Of a DNA stretch of 64,000 bases, positions 12,664 to 21,738 are shown one piece after another. A model generated the notes under the pieces. That model had not been told where the DNA came from and did not search any database. It worked only from the letters and a program-made list of their open reading frames with translations. Positions within the stretch are counted from its first letter, which is position 1. Each line of letters opens with the position of its first letter. This DNA comes from Thalassospira sp. MCCC 1A03138. GTDB lineage: Bacteria > Pseudomonadota > Alphaproteobacteria > Rhodospirillales > Thalassospiraceae. The position numbers and the translations under genes were made by a program. Location: positions 186,001-250,000 of the forward strand of contig NZ_JFJY01000003.1 in assembly GCF_002115785.1 (NCBI RefSeq). Direction: 5' to 3'.

Positions 12664-12692
12664 AAAAGGCCCGCAGATGATGCGGGCCTTTT
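12664..12692. terminator. Bidirectional terminator between trpE and the convergent deacetylase-like gene
   Basis: A perfect 12-base-pair stem (AAAAGGCCCGCA at 12664-12675 with 12681-12692) and a 5-base loop is flanked by A residues on the left and T residues on the right, so it can serve both converging genes. Confidence 0.9.
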
Positions 12693-12698
12693 GCTTGA

Positions 12699-13877
12699 TC
12701 AACCTGTCGCACTCGGACTTTCGCGTCGCAGGATATCTGTGACCGGCACCAGAACAAATCCCTTGGCCTGAATCGCCGGAATCCATTTTTGCAGGGCCTC
12801 CAGCGTCAAATCACGTGGATGGCCAATCGCAATCGCAAATCCCTGATTGGTGGCAACCTTTTCGGTCCGTGCCAGCATTTCGGCAATTTTGGTGGCATCA
12901 TCGGCGTCATCAATAAACACGTCACGTTCAAGCGCCGGGACATCATATTGGCGTGCCATCGAAAATCCGACGGACTTGGCACTGGTTTTGGAATCAAGGA
13001 ACAAAAGTCCACGTGATTTCATCACCTCCATCACCACCTGCATGCGTTCCGGATCAGATGTGAATTTGCTGCCCATGTGATTATTCACACCGACATAGCC
13101 ATCAAACCGATCTAGCATCCAGGTCATCTCGCCCAGTATCTTGTCACGGTCAAATCCCGTGCGCAGCGCATGTGGGCCGGGATCGACCGACGCCGATGAT
13201 GGCTCCATCGGCATATGAAGCATCACTTCATGCCCGCGCCCGCGCGCCGCATTCACCTGACGCTGAAGATCACGTGCATAGGGCAGATACGAAATCGTCA
13301 CCGGTCCGGGCAACTCGATGGTGCGTGCGGTGCGCGGCTGATCAAGGCCCGCATCATCAATCACAATCGCGATAACCGGTGCGGTTCCTGTATCGGGGGT
13401 AAGGGCTGCGAATTTCTGCCATGGCGGCGGACCATCACTATGCGCGCCCCCACTGATCCCGCCGGTATCGGGCGACAAGGCAGGATCAGGCGATTTTGTG
13501 ACCGGTGACTTTTGCGGTTCTTTGCGCTCAGGCACGGGCTTTTCACCCGGCACACGTTCGCCGACCATATATCCGGTCCGGTCGCGATTACCGTTGCTTT
13601 CGCTGAAATCATAATTGCGGCTTTCTGGCACGGGGCCCGGGGCGGGTTTATAATCGGGTTCGGAATTTGCCGCCCGTTCGCCCAGATCACGTGATGCGCG
13701 ATCAAGCTCAAGCATGCTGCCTGCTGCGATGAATGCCGAAATGGTCCCCGCAACAATCGCACCGCCCAGCATGAAACGGCCAATGCCGCCCGATTTCCTC
13801 TTCGGTGCAGCCTTGCTACGGCCTGTTTTTCGCGGTGCCGCTTTTTTCTTTTTGGCGGGTTGTGCCCGGCGTGCCAC
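12699..13877 (-). CDS. Divergent polysaccharide deacetylase family protein (YibQ-like)
   Basis: The 392-residue protein starts with a very basic cytoplasmic tail (Lys/Arg-rich, residues 1-30), then one membrane segment at about residues 33-53 and a disordered Pro/Ser-rich spacer to about residue 150. The rest is a divergent polysaccharide deacetylase domain, beginning at APVIAIVIDDAG. EVMLHMPMEP and VGVNNHMGSKFT are the typical conserved blocks, the second replacing the usual deacetylase histidine motif. It is therefore an inner-membrane-anchored periplasmic protein of the DUF610/YibQ family, whose substrate is not established. In many alphaproteobacteria it follows the ctpA peptidase; here it stands alone between trpE and trpG on the opposite strand. 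Confidence 0.85.
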   Translation of the reverse strand: MARRAQPAKKKKAAPRKTGRSKAAPKRKSGGIGRFMLGGAIVAGTISAFIAAGSMLELDRASRDLGERAANSEPDYKPAPGPVPESRNYDFSESNGNRDRTGYMVGERVPGEKPVPERKEPQKSPVTKSPDPALSPDTGGISGGAHSDGPPPWQKFAALTPDTGTAPVIAIVIDDAGLDQPRTARTIELPGPVTISYLPYARDLQRQVNAARGRGHEVMLHMPMEPSSASVDPGPHALRTGFDRDKILGEMTWMLDRFDGYVGVNNHMGSKFTSDPERMQVVMEVMKSRGLLFLDSKTSAKSVGFSMARQYDVPALERDVFIDDADDATKIAEMLARTEKVATNQGFAIAIGHPRDLTLEALQKWIPAIQAKGFVLVPVTDILRRESPSATG

Positions 13878-14044
13878 GCTCTGGTCTCCAGTCTCGTTTG
13901 CTGGGTCGTGTTACCCATATGGTGATTATACGCCAATTATCGCGGCTTGTGTTTGGAAGCTTTTAAACCCGATCAGGTTAGCACCCTGTTAAAGCCGCAA
14001 ACAAAGACCGCAAACAATGGCAGGAAAATGGTTTTTGCAATCGC

Positions 14045-14072
14045 TTGACGTAGCGGCAATGCCGTTTATTCT
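14045..14072 (+). promoter_or_regulatory. Likely sigma-70 promoter of trpGDC-moaC
   Basis: TTGACG at 14045-14050 and TATTCT at 14067-14072 are separated by 16 bases. Transcription would begin near 14079, giving a leader of under 30 bases before the trpG ATG at 14107. Confidence 0.6.
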
Positions 14073-14106
14073 CTGCCCGATCTGATATTCACAGCCCGGC
14101 GCCACG

Positions 14107-14679
14107 ATGTATCTCCTCATCGATAATTACGACAGCTTCACATTCAATCTGTGGCACTATCTGCGCGAACTCGGTCCCGAGGTCGACGTCCGCCGCAATG
14201 ATGAAATCTCGGTTGATGATGCGCTGGCTTTAAAGCCCGAAGGCATCGTGATTTCTCCCGGTCCCTGCGATCCGGATCGCGCGGGTATCTGTCTTGATCT
14301 GATCAAGGCATCCGCGGGAAAGGTCAAGCTGCTTGGCGTCTGCCTTGGCCATCAGGGCATCGGTCAGGCCTTTGGCGGCAATGTCGTGCGCGCACCCGAA
14401 TGCATGCATGGCAAAACCGATGCGATGGTGCACGAAGGTAAAAGCGTGTTTAACGGCCTGCCAAGCCCGTTTGAAGCGACCCGTTACCATTCATTGGTTG
14501 TTGATCGCGGAACCCTGCCCGATTGCCTTGAAATCACGGCGGAAAACGGTGATGGTCTGATCATGGGACTGCGTCACAAACAGCATCAAATTCATGGTGT
14601 GCAGTTCCATCCCGAAAGCATCGCATCCGAACATGGCCATGCCCTTTTGAAGAATTTTATAGACTTCCCCGGCGCATGA
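14107..14679 (+). CDS. trpG: Anthranilate synthase component II (glutamine amidotransferase)
   Basis: This 190-residue class I glutamine amidotransferase supplies ammonia to TrpE. It starts [15 protein letters not shown], has the oxyanion strand [13 protein letters not shown], the nucleophile Cys79 in [10 protein letters not shown], and the His-Glu pair in [13 protein letters not shown] near residue 170. In many bacteria the same subunit also serves folate synthesis as PabA, and that dual use cannot be excluded because no separate pabA is visible. It is the first gene of trpG-trpD-trpC-moaC, with 33 bases to trpD. Confidence 0.96.
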   Translation: MYLLIDNYDSFTFNLWHYLRELGPEVDVRRNDEISVDDALALKPEGIVISPGPCDPDRAGICLDLIKASAGKVKLLGVCLGHQGIGQAFGGNVVRAPECMHGKTDAMVHEGKSVFNGLPSPFEATRYHSLVVDRGTLPDCLEITAENGDGLIMGLRHKQHQIHGVQFHPESIASEHGHALLKNFIDFPGA

Positions 14680-14712
14680 AACCGCACCGGACCGCTAACC
14701 GAGGAAACCCGC

Positions 14713-15747
14713 ATGTCGACTGAATATGACCTGAAGCCGATCCTGGCCAAAGTCGCAAATGGCGAAAAACTGAACGAAGAACAGGCCGAGCAGGCCTTCG
14801 ACGTTCTGATGTCCGGTCAGGCAACGCCGTCGCAGATGGGGGCTTTCCTGATGGCGCTGCGGCTGCGCGGGGAAACGGTCGATGAAATCACCGGGGCGGC
14901 CCGCGTCATGCGCTCCAAGGCGACCGGCATTATCGCGCCGCCCAATGCGGTTGATACCTGTGGTACCGGTGGCGATGGCAGCGGCACCTTCAATATCTCG
15001 ACCGGGGCGGCAATCGTTGCGGCGGCCTGCGGTGCCATCGTTGCCAAGCACGGCAACCGCGCGGCGTCGTCAAAATCTGGATCAGCCGATGTCCTGATGG
15101 CACTTGGCGTCAATCTTGATGCCGATATGGCGCTTCTTGAAAAGGCGCTAAAGGAAATCAATCTGTGCTTCATGATGGCAACGCGTCATCATTCGGCGGT
15201 GCGTCACGTGATGCCGACCCGCGTTGAAATGGGTACGCGCACGATATTCAACCTGCTCGGCCCACTTGCCAACCCGGCCAAAACTAAACGCCAGGTTATG
15301 GGCGTTTTCGCCCGTGAATGGGTCGAACCGATTGCCAATGTGCTAAACCGTCTGGGCTCGGAACATGCATGGGTTGTCTATGGTCATAGCGGTCTTGATG
15401 AAATTTCGACGACCGGCCCGACCTTTGTCGCCGAAGTCAAAAACGGCACGGTTACGACCTTTGAAATCAATCCCGAAGATTATGGCCTTGAAATCGTCAC
15501 CCTTGATGCGCTTAAAGGCGGCGATGCTCAAACCAATGCGCAGGCCATTCTTGATCTTCTTGCCGGTAAAAAAAGTGCCTATCGCGATATCGTTCTGCTG
15601 AATGCCGCGGCCGCCCTTGTGGTGACCGACATCGCAACCGATCTTGCCGATGGCATCGAAAAAGCCCGAGCCGCAATCGATTCCGGCAAAGCCGCAGAAA
15701 CCCTGCAGGCACTTGTCCGCATTTCCAATCAGGGGACCGCAGCGTGA
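14713..15747 (+). CDS. trpD: Anthranilate phosphoribosyltransferase
   Basis: The 344-residue enzyme attaches phosphoribosyl pyrophosphate to anthranilate, the second step of the tryptophan pathway. The glycine-rich PRPP loop [18 protein letters not shown] lies near residue 80, followed by [18 protein letters not shown]. The anthranilate-contacting region [13 protein letters not shown] and [15 protein letters not shown] are intact. Length is normal. Its stop overlaps the start of trpC by four bases, implying translational coupling. Confidence 0.97.
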   Translation: MSTEYDLKPILAKVANGEKLNEEQAEQAFDVLMSGQATPSQMGAFLMALRLRGETVDEITGAARVMRSKATGIIAPPNAVDTCGTGGDGSGTFNISTGAAIVAAACGAIVAKHGNRAASSKSGSADVLMALGVNLDADMALLEKALKEINLCFMMATRHHSAVRHVMPTRVEMGTRTIFNLLGPLANPAKTKRQVMGVFAREWVEPIANVLNRLGSEHAWVVYGHSGLDEISTTGPTFVAEVKNGTVTTFEINPEDYGLEIVTLDALKGGDAQTNAQAILDLLAGKKSAYRDIVLLNAAAALVVTDIATDLADGIEKARAAIDSGKAAETLQALVRISNQGTAA

Positions 15748-16541
15748 GCGACGTACTCGAACGTATCTGTAATGACAAACGTGACCACATTGCCGCCTGC
15801 AAGGCGCGCAAATCACTTGCCGACCTCGAAACCGCAGCCAGATCACAATCCGCACCGCGCGGCTTCATCGAGGCGCTTGAAACGTCGGTTGCAGATGGTC
15901 GTTACGGCCTGATTGCCGAGATTAAAAAGGCCTCCCCGTCCAAGGGCCTGATCCGCCCGGACTTCAATCCGCCCGTTCTGGCACAGGCCTACAAGGCCGG
16001 TGGCGCAAGCTGCCTGTCGGTCCTGACCGACATTCCCTATTTCCAGGGCGATGACAGCTATCTGGTTGCCGCGCGTGCAGCGGTTGACCTGCCGGTATTG
16101 CGCAAGGATTTCATGCTTGACCCCTATCAGGTGACCGAAGCCCGGGCCCTTGGTGCCGATTGCATCCTTCTGATCATGGCAGCCCTCGAAGACGCCCAGG
16201 CCGCCGAACTGGAAGACGCCGCAAACAGCCTTGGTATGGATGTCCTGATCGAGGTGCACAACGCCCCGGAACTCGAACGCGCCCTGAAACTGAAATCAAA
16301 GCTTCTCGGGGTCAACAACCGCAATCTGAAAACGCTCGAAGTCTCCCTGACCACGACCGAAGAACTCGCTGGTATGGTCGATGACAGCCGGATGCTGGTC
16401 GCCGAAAGCGGCCTGTTCACGCACGATGACCTCGACCGCATGGCAAAGGTCGGCGCACAATGCTTCCTGATCGGCGAAAGCCTGATGCGTCAGGATGATG
16501 TCACCGCCGCAACCCGTAATATCCTTGGCCTCGCGGCCTGA
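15744..16541 (+). CDS. trpC: Indole-3-glycerol phosphate synthase
   Basis: This 265-residue TIM-barrel enzyme converts carboxyphenylamino-deoxyribulose phosphate to indole-3-glycerol phosphate. The catalytic lysines fall in [12 protein letters not shown] and [13 protein letters not shown], and [11 protein letters not shown] and [12 protein letters not shown] are family motifs. It starts with GTG inside the trpD stop (GTGA overlap). The trpF-trpB-trpA genes for the remaining steps are not in the window. Confidence 0.97.
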   Translation: MSDVLERICNDKRDHIAACKARKSLADLETAARSQSAPRGFIEALETSVADGRYGLIAEIKKASPSKGLIRPDFNPPVLAQAYKAGGASCLSVLTDIPYFQGDDSYLVAARAAVDLPVLRKDFMLDPYQVTEARALGADCILLIMAALEDAQAAELEDAANSLGMDVLIEVHNAPELERALKLKSKLLGVNNRNLKTLEVSLTTTEELAGMVDDSRMLVAESGLFTHDDLDRMAKVGAQCFLIGESLMRQDDVTAATRNILGLAA

Positions 16542-16561
16542 TACCGGAACAAGATACAGGC

Positions 16562-17041
16562 ATGGCAGACAAACTTTCACATATCGACGCTGCTGGTAAC
16601 GCCGTCATGGTCGATATTTCGGCCAAGACCGATACCGCGCGCGTCGCCATCGCAAAGGGCCGTGTCCTGATGTCGGCGGAAACGGCCCGGCTGATTGCCG
16701 AACGCGGCCATAAAAAGGGCGACGTTCTTGGCATCGCCCAGCTTGCCGGGATTATGGGGGCCAAGAAAACCGCCGACCTGATCCCGCTTTGCCATCCCCT
16801 GCCTCTGACCTCGGTCGAAGTCACGCTGGAACTCGCAACCAACACCGATGCGGTAGATATTGTCGCGACCTGCAAAACCACAGGCAAAACCGGGGTGGAA
16901 ATGGAAGCCCTGACCGCCGTTTCCGTTACCGCACTTACCGTGTTCGATATGTGCAAAGCGGTAGATAAATCCATACGGATTACTGATATCCGCGTCGTCC
17001 ATAAGGAAGGCGGAAAATCGGGTCTTTTCACCGCTGACTAA
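16562..17041 (+). CDS. moaC: Cyclic pyranopterin monophosphate synthase
   Basis: The 159-residue protein performs the second step of molybdenum cofactor synthesis, acting after the radical enzyme MoaA. Family blocks seen are LSHIDAAGNAVMVD at the start, GIMGAKKTADLIPLCHPL in the middle, and the active-site region AVSVTALTVFDMCKAVDK near residue 125. It follows trpC by 20 bases and is read in the same direction, so it is likely the last gene of the trpGDC unit. In several related genomes moeA lies between moaC and lexA; here it is absent. Confidence 0.96.
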   Translation: MADKLSHIDAAGNAVMVDISAKTDTARVAIAKGRVLMSAETARLIAERGHKKGDVLGIAQLAGIMGAKKTADLIPLCHPLPLTSVEVTLELATNTDAVDIVATCKTTGKTGVEMEALTAVSVTALTVFDMCKAVDKSIRITDIRVVHKEGGKSGLFTAD

Positions 17042-17115
17042 CCCCCAAAAGTACCTGAATTTCGTTTCTTGGCCGAAAGAATGCCCTTAAACAGCGATTT
17101 TTCGGGTTGTGATGC

Positions 17116-17144
17116 TTGACGAACAAGCAGAACCAAAGTAGAAC
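17116..17144 (+). promoter_or_regulatory. lexA promoter overlapped by a LexA (SOS) box
   Basis: TTGACG at 17116-17121 and TAGAAC at 17139-17144 are 17 bases apart and form a good -35/-10 pair. Overlapping the -10 is GAAC-CAAAGTA-GAAC at 17130-17144, an exact match to the direct-repeat GAAC-N7-GAAC operator of alphaproteobacterial LexA. LexA bound there would block RNA polymerase, giving autorepression lifted by DNA damage. Confidence 0.85.
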
Positions 17145-17188
17145 ATTTATGTATTCGGTTTGTTCTTATTACTGGTTCGGGAAAAATC

Positions 17189-17896
17189 ATGCTGACGCGC
17201 AAGCAATACGAATTGCTGGTTTATATCGATAATTACCTTCGCGATCATGGCATCTCGCCCTCTTTTGACGAGATGAAAGAAGCCCTGAACCTTAAATCTA
17301 AATCCGGCATTCATCGCCTGATTACAGGGCTTGAGGAACGCGGCTTTATCCGCCGCCTCGCCCATCGGGCCCGCGCGCTCGAAGTCCTGCGTCTTCCCGA
17401 TAATAATGATGACGATGCGGCTGAAACACCCGCCAATGTGACATCCATCGCAACCGCGCGAAAGGCCGCCCACCGGCCCGCAACCGTGCCTTCGGCCTTT
17501 TCGGAATCGGGTGAATCCGTTTCCCTGCCGCTATTTGGCCGGATCGCGGCGGGTACCCCAATCGAAGCCCTTCGCGATCAGACCACAATGGTGCAGGTCC
17601 CTGCCGCCCTTCTGGGAACAGGCGATCACTATGCGCTTGAAGTTTCCGGTGATTCAATGATCGATGCCGGTATTCTCGATGGCGACACCGTCCTGATCCA
17701 GCGTTGCGAGCAGGCCAATGATGGCTCCATCGTTGTCGCACTGGTCGACGACGCCGAAGCCACTCTGAAACGCCTGAAACGTGGCCGTGGCGAAGTTCTG
17801 CTTGAACCGGCCAATGCGCGTTATGAAACGCGCGCGCTGTCGCCTGATCGTGTCCGCATTCAGGGACGTCTGATCGGTTTGCTCCGCCAATACTGA
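17189..17896 (+). CDS. lexA: LexA repressor (SOS regulator, self-cleaving)
   Basis: The 235-residue protein begins [17 protein letters not shown], the usual alphaproteobacterial form. A winged-helix DNA-binding domain covers about residues 1-65, followed by a long variable linker. The peptidase domain has the Ala121-Gly122 cleavage site in GRIAAGTP, the nucleophile Ser156 in [10 protein letters not shown], and the general base Lys194 in ATLKRLK. RecA filaments trigger self-cleavage and release of SOS genes. It has its own operator (17130-17144) and its own terminator, so it stands apart from the upstream trp-moaC unit. Confidence 0.98.
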   Translation: MLTRKQYELLVYIDNYLRDHGISPSFDEMKEALNLKSKSGIHRLITGLEERGFIRRLAHRARALEVLRLPDNNDDDAAETPANVTSIATARKAAHRPATVPSAFSESGESVSLPLFGRIAAGTPIEALRDQTTMVQVPAALLGTGDHYALEVSGDSMIDAGILDGDTVLIQRCEQANDGSIVVALVDDAEATLKRLKRGRGEVLLEPANARYETRALSPDRVRIQGRLIGLLRQY

Positions 17897-17928
17897 TAGA
17901 ATCCCGAATAAACCGAACAAACCGAAAG

Positions 17929-17961
17929 AAACGCCGTCGGCCTTGCCTGACGGCGTTTTTT
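17929..17961. terminator. Bidirectional terminator between lexA and comEC
   Basis: AAACGCCGTC at 17929-17938 pairs with GACGGCGTTT at 17949-17958 around a 10-base loop and runs into TTT on the plus strand. It abuts the comEC stop codon at 17960, so it can serve both converging genes. Confidence 0.85.
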
Positions 17962-20125
17962 ATTTGACCACCCTGCCCCCGATGATGATCCACGGCCAGG
18001 TGCCGGACGTTTCACGCACGGTTTCGATCACCGGGGCGGCATCGGGCCGCAACGCAACCGATACGCCCCCCTGCCACCACAACAGGTCATCATCGATGAC
18101 AGTCACATCCGGCGCACAGATATCACGCGGCATATCGCGTTTCAGGCTGACGATCATATCGCCATGGCGGCATGCATAGAACGGATTGGCAAGATCATTG
18201 GCAATGATCACCTGCCGTCCGTCGACCCTGACGGAACAAACCGTTGCGTCGCATTTTTCGATGACATTGCTGGCATCATGATCGGCGATACCAAATCGCG
18301 CCATCCACACCGACTGCTGAAAATCCGAGATGCCTTCGGGCAGGACAAGTTTGTCGCGCACCCTATCGCGAATTGCCCAACTTTCCTGATCCCCCGAAAC
18401 CAGAATATCCGCCGGGCGATACAGGATTTGCGCCGCAATCGCCACGCATAGCGGAATGACAGCCAACCGGGAAATCGCGTTCCCCCGCCAGACCAGCCAC
18501 CAGGCCATCGCCATCATGATGCCGATGGCAAATACGGCACTAAACTGCTCGACATGCCAAAGCCCCCAGTTCTGATCGGCGGCAAGGCTTGCGGTTTCAA
18601 TCAACAATGTCAGTCCCGGCTTCATCAACCACAATGCCAGCCCCCCGGCCCCGAACGGCATCAGAACAAGCGTCGCCACAATCAGCGGCATCACCCAAAA
18701 CGCCATCACCGGAATGGCGATCAGGTTGGACACGATCCCGATCATCGAAATCCGCCCGAAATGAAACCCGATGATCGGCGCGGTCACCGCCGTAACCAGC
18801 AACCCGGTCATCACCAGCCCGGCAAAAAACAGCCAAAGCCGGAATAGCCATGACCGATCCCCCGACTTGTCAAACCATCGCCTGCCCGGACCATCATAAA
18901 ACGCCACCAGAACCGACACCGCCGCAAAGGAAAGCTGAAAGCTTGGCCCCAATACCGCATCGGGCCGCAGGATCAGAACAACCAGCGCCGCAAACGCCAC
19001 CAACCGCAACGATATCGCCCGCCGATCCAGCAGCAACGCAACCCAGACAATCGTCAACGTCACAAAGGCACGCTGCGTCGGCACACTGGCCCCTGACAGG
19101 CCAAGATAGATCACCGCTGACACCATCGCCCCGATAGCCGCCCATTTCTTGATCGGAAACCACAGCGCAAGGGCAGGAATGGCCGCCATGCCAAACCGCA
19201 GGAAAAAGAAAACCGTCCCGCTTAAAAGCCCCATATGCAGCCCGGAAATCGCCAGAAGATGCGCCAATCCCGATTTTCGAAGATCATCGGCAATTTCCGC
19301 ACTGACATCGCCGCGTTCGCCGACAATCAATGCCTTGGCAATCCCGGCCTCTGCGCCGGTAAGGCTCTGATCGATTGCCGTCATGATCGTCAGGCGCAGA
19401 CTTTCGATCCGGTCCGAAACCGGCTGCATCATTCCTGTTTCGGCCTTCTTGGTCACAGTATATTTATGGCCGAAAACAAACCCGGTCGCCCCGATCCCGT
19501 CCAGATATAATCCGCGTGAAAAATCCGGGTCGCCCGGCACGGACGCCGCGCGCAACGGAAACAGCCGCGCCGTTGCCACGATATGATCCCCGACGGAAAG
19601 CTCATTGCCACCCGGAAGGCTCAATCGCACCTTCCAGTCAAATGCCCGGTCCTCAAGCCCCGCGATCCGGATCGGCGCCACGGTCATGCGCATCCGCCCG
19701 CCGCGCGGCTCCAGAAGCGTGATGTCGCCTTCGATCTCGGTCATGTAAAGCGTCTTGGTCAGAAGCCCGGATGGCTCCCTTTCAAGATGGATGGATGCAA
19801 TCAGCAACCCACCACAAAAACCTGCCAGCAGCAGAATGCCAAAGAATGGTAAAACCCAGCGTCGCGAAATCCACAATCCGGACAGCAAAAGAATCACCGC
19901 AAGGCCGGTTTGCTGTACCGTCAGGCGCGCAGGAAGTGAAAAATACGCCGCACATCCCAACCCGAAGAATATAACCGTGCACAGGATCCAGGAATTTCTG
20001 CGCGCGGCCAACAACAATCCTGTTTGCGAAAATATTCTCGCAACATATTGATTTTTATTAATTCCATCACGACTTATTCGACGAATGTACAATAGCCTGC
20101 CCGGCGCACAGTTTCTATCTATCAT
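17960..20125 (-). CDS. comEC: ComEC/Rec2-family inner-membrane DNA channel protein
   Basis: The 721-residue protein has an N-terminal pair of membrane segments, an OB-like extracytoplasmic domain (about residues 100-230), and then the multi-pass Competence domain. That domain includes ALIVGERGDVSAEIADDLR and GLAHLLAISGLHMGL, the signature of ComEC. The C-terminal 120 residues contain no HxHxDH metallo-hydrolase motif, so the second nuclease-like domain of long ComEC proteins is missing or degenerate, as often seen in alphaproteobacteria. ComEC passes single-stranded DNA across the inner membrane in natural transformation. It is read convergently to lexA and divergently from gltX. Confidence 0.93.
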   Translation of the reverse strand: MIDRNCAPGRLLYIRRISRDGINKNQYVARIFSQTGLLLAARRNSWILCTVIFFGLGCAAYFSLPARLTVQQTGLAVILLLSGLWISRRWVLPFFGILLLAGFCGGLLIASIHLEREPSGLLTKTLYMTEIEGDITLLEPRGGRMRMTVAPIRIAGLEDRAFDWKVRLSLPGGNELSVGDHIVATARLFPLRAASVPGDPDFSRGLYLDGIGATGFVFGHKYTVTKKAETGMMQPVSDRIESLRLTIMTAIDQSLTGAEAGIAKALIVGERGDVSAEIADDLRKSGLAHLLAISGLHMGLLSGTVFFFLRFGMAAIPALALWFPIKKWAAIGAMVSAVIYLGLSGASVPTQRAFVTLTIVWVALLLDRRAISLRLVAFAALVVLILRPDAVLGPSFQLSFAAVSVLVAFYDGPGRRWFDKSGDRSWLFRLWLFFAGLVMTGLLVTAVTAPIIGFHFGRISMIGIVSNLIAIPVMAFWVMPLIVATLVLMPFGAGGLALWLMKPGLTLLIETASLAADQNWGLWHVEQFSAVFAIGIMMAMAWWLVWRGNAISRLAVIPLCVAIAAQILYRPADILVSGDQESWAIRDRVRDKLVLPEGISDFQQSVWMARFGIADHDASNVIEKCDATVCSVRVDGRQVIIANDLANPFYACRHGDMIVSLKRDMPRDICAPDVTVIDDDLLWWQGGVSVALRPDAAPVIETVRETSGTWPWIIIGGRVVK

Positions 20126-20218
20126 CGGCTGTGGTGCAACACCGCCGCATATGTGTTATAGCGTGCACGCCAAAAGTCATTACGACAAGCAACAACATCC
20201 AGCCAACGGATAGAGTGA

Positions 20219-21628
20219 ATGACGGTTGTTACCCGTTTTGCCCCGTCTCCGACCGGGTTTCTGCATATCGGCGGCGCACGCACCGCCCTTTATAACTGGC
20301 TTTATGCCAAACACACCGGCGGCAAATTCCTGCTGCGCATCGAAGACACCGACCGGGAACGGTCCACCCCCGAGGCCGTCGAAGCCATTTTCGATGGGCT
20401 AAGCTGGCTTGGCCTGACCGCAGACGAAGAACCGACCTTCCAGTTCGCCCGTCGCGACCGCCACGCCGAAGTCGCCCATGAACTGATCAAGGCCGGAAAA
20501 GCCTATTATTGCTATTGCTCGCAGCAAGAACTTCAGGAAATGCGCGAAAAGGCCCGCGCCGAAGGCCGCCCGATGAAATATGACGGCACCTGGCGCGACC
20601 GCGATGCATCCGACGCCCCGGCTGGCGTCAAGCCCGTCGTGCGTCTGAAGGCACCGCAGGACGGCGATGCCGTGATTTCCGATCAGGTACAGGGCGATGT
20701 CCGCGTTGCCAATGAACAGCTTGACGATTACGTTATTCTGCGTGGCGATGGCACCCCGACCTATATGCTGTCGGTCGTGGTGGATGACCACGACATGGGT
20801 ATTACCCATGTGATCCGCGGTGATGACCACCTGACCAACGCATTCCGCCAGAAGGCGCTTTACGACGCTATGGGTTGGGATGTCCCGACATTCGCCCATA
20901 TTCCGCTGATCCACGGGCCGGATGGTGCCAAGCTGTCCAAACGCCATGGTGCGCTCGGTGTTGACGCCTATCGCGATGAAATGGGCTTCCTGCCCGAAGC
21001 CGTGAACAACTACCTGCTGCGTCTTGGCTGGGGTCACGGTGACGAGGAAATCATTTCCCAAGAACAGGCCATCGAATGGTTTGACATCAAAGATGTTGGC
21101 AAGGGTGCGGCGCGTTTCGACTTTGCCAAGCTGACCAACCTGAATGGCGTTTATCTGCGTCAGGCGGATGATACCCGCCTTGCAAACGACATTGCACCGC
21201 TGATCGCAAAACAGATTGGCGTCGATGCAATTGACGCAGCGCAAAAAGAAATCTTGATCAAAGGCATGTCAGGGCTTAAAGAAAGAGCCAAGACACTCAT
21301 CGAGCTCGCCGACTCTTCGGCCTTCTATGTTACGGACGGCGTCACGTCGTTTAACGAGAAAGCTCAGTCCCTGATTGATAGCGCCCCCGAAGGCCTGTTT
21401 GCCGAACTGGCAAAGGAACTCGACGCGCTTGAAAGCTGGACCGAAGAGAACGTTGACGCAAGCGTTCGCAACATTGCCGAAAAACTCGATCAGAAACTCG
21501 GCAAAGTCGCGCAGCCCTTGCGGGCCGTGCTCACCGGTTCCAACTCATCGCCTGGCATCTTCGAAGTAATGATCGTGCTTGGCAAATCCCAAACGCTGAA
21601 ACGCATCCGCAAATTCGATGCCCAATAA
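20219..21628 (+). CDS. gltX: Glutamyl-tRNA synthetase
   Basis: This 469-residue class I synthetase charges tRNA-Glu, and in this class usually tRNA-Gln as well. The HIGH motif appears as [11 protein letters not shown] near residue 17 and the KMSKS motif as KLSKRHGAL near residue 240. FAPSPTG at the very start and [10 protein letters not shown] are typical. Alphaproteobacteria commonly hold two gltX paralogues; this looks like the canonical one. The start overlaps a GAG-T-GAATG context, and no other start fits the conserved N-terminus. Confidence 0.97.
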   Translation: MTVVTRFAPSPTGFLHIGGARTALYNWLYAKHTGGKFLLRIEDTDRERSTPEAVEAIFDGLSWLGLTADEEPTFQFARRDRHAEVAHELIKAGKAYYCYCSQQELQEMREKARAEGRPMKYDGTWRDRDASDAPAGVKPVVRLKAPQDGDAVISDQVQGDVRVANEQLDDYVILRGDGTPTYMLSVVVDDHDMGITHVIRGDDHLTNAFRQKALYDAMGWDVPTFAHIPLIHGPDGAKLSKRHGALGVDAYRDEMGFLPEAVNNYLLRLGWGHGDEEIISQEQAIEWFDIKDVGKGAARFDFAKLTNLNGVYLRQADDTRLANDIAPLIAKQIGVDAIDAAQKEILIKGMSGLKERAKTLIELADSSAFYVTDGVTSFNEKAQSLIDSAPEGLFAELAKELDALESWTEENVDASVRNIAEKLDQKLGKVAQPLRAVLTGSNSSPGIFEVMIVLGKSQTLKRIRKFDAQ

Positions 21629-21659
21629 CAGCGTAAAATAAAAAACTTAAACACTGAAT

Positions 21660-21688
21660 TTGCGCTTTGTGCGCCGCAGCACTATGCT
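21660..21688 (+). promoter_or_regulatory. Likely gltA promoter
   Basis: TTGCGC at 21660-21665 and TATGCT at 21683-21688 have 17 bases between them. GCAGCA-CTA-TGCTGC (an inverted repeat at about 21677-21690) overlaps the -10 and could be an operator or chance. Confidence 0.5.
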
Positions 21689-21738
21689 GCACACAACTTG
21701 AAAACCGTGTTCGTTCAAACAGGGAAGGAAAAATAGTC

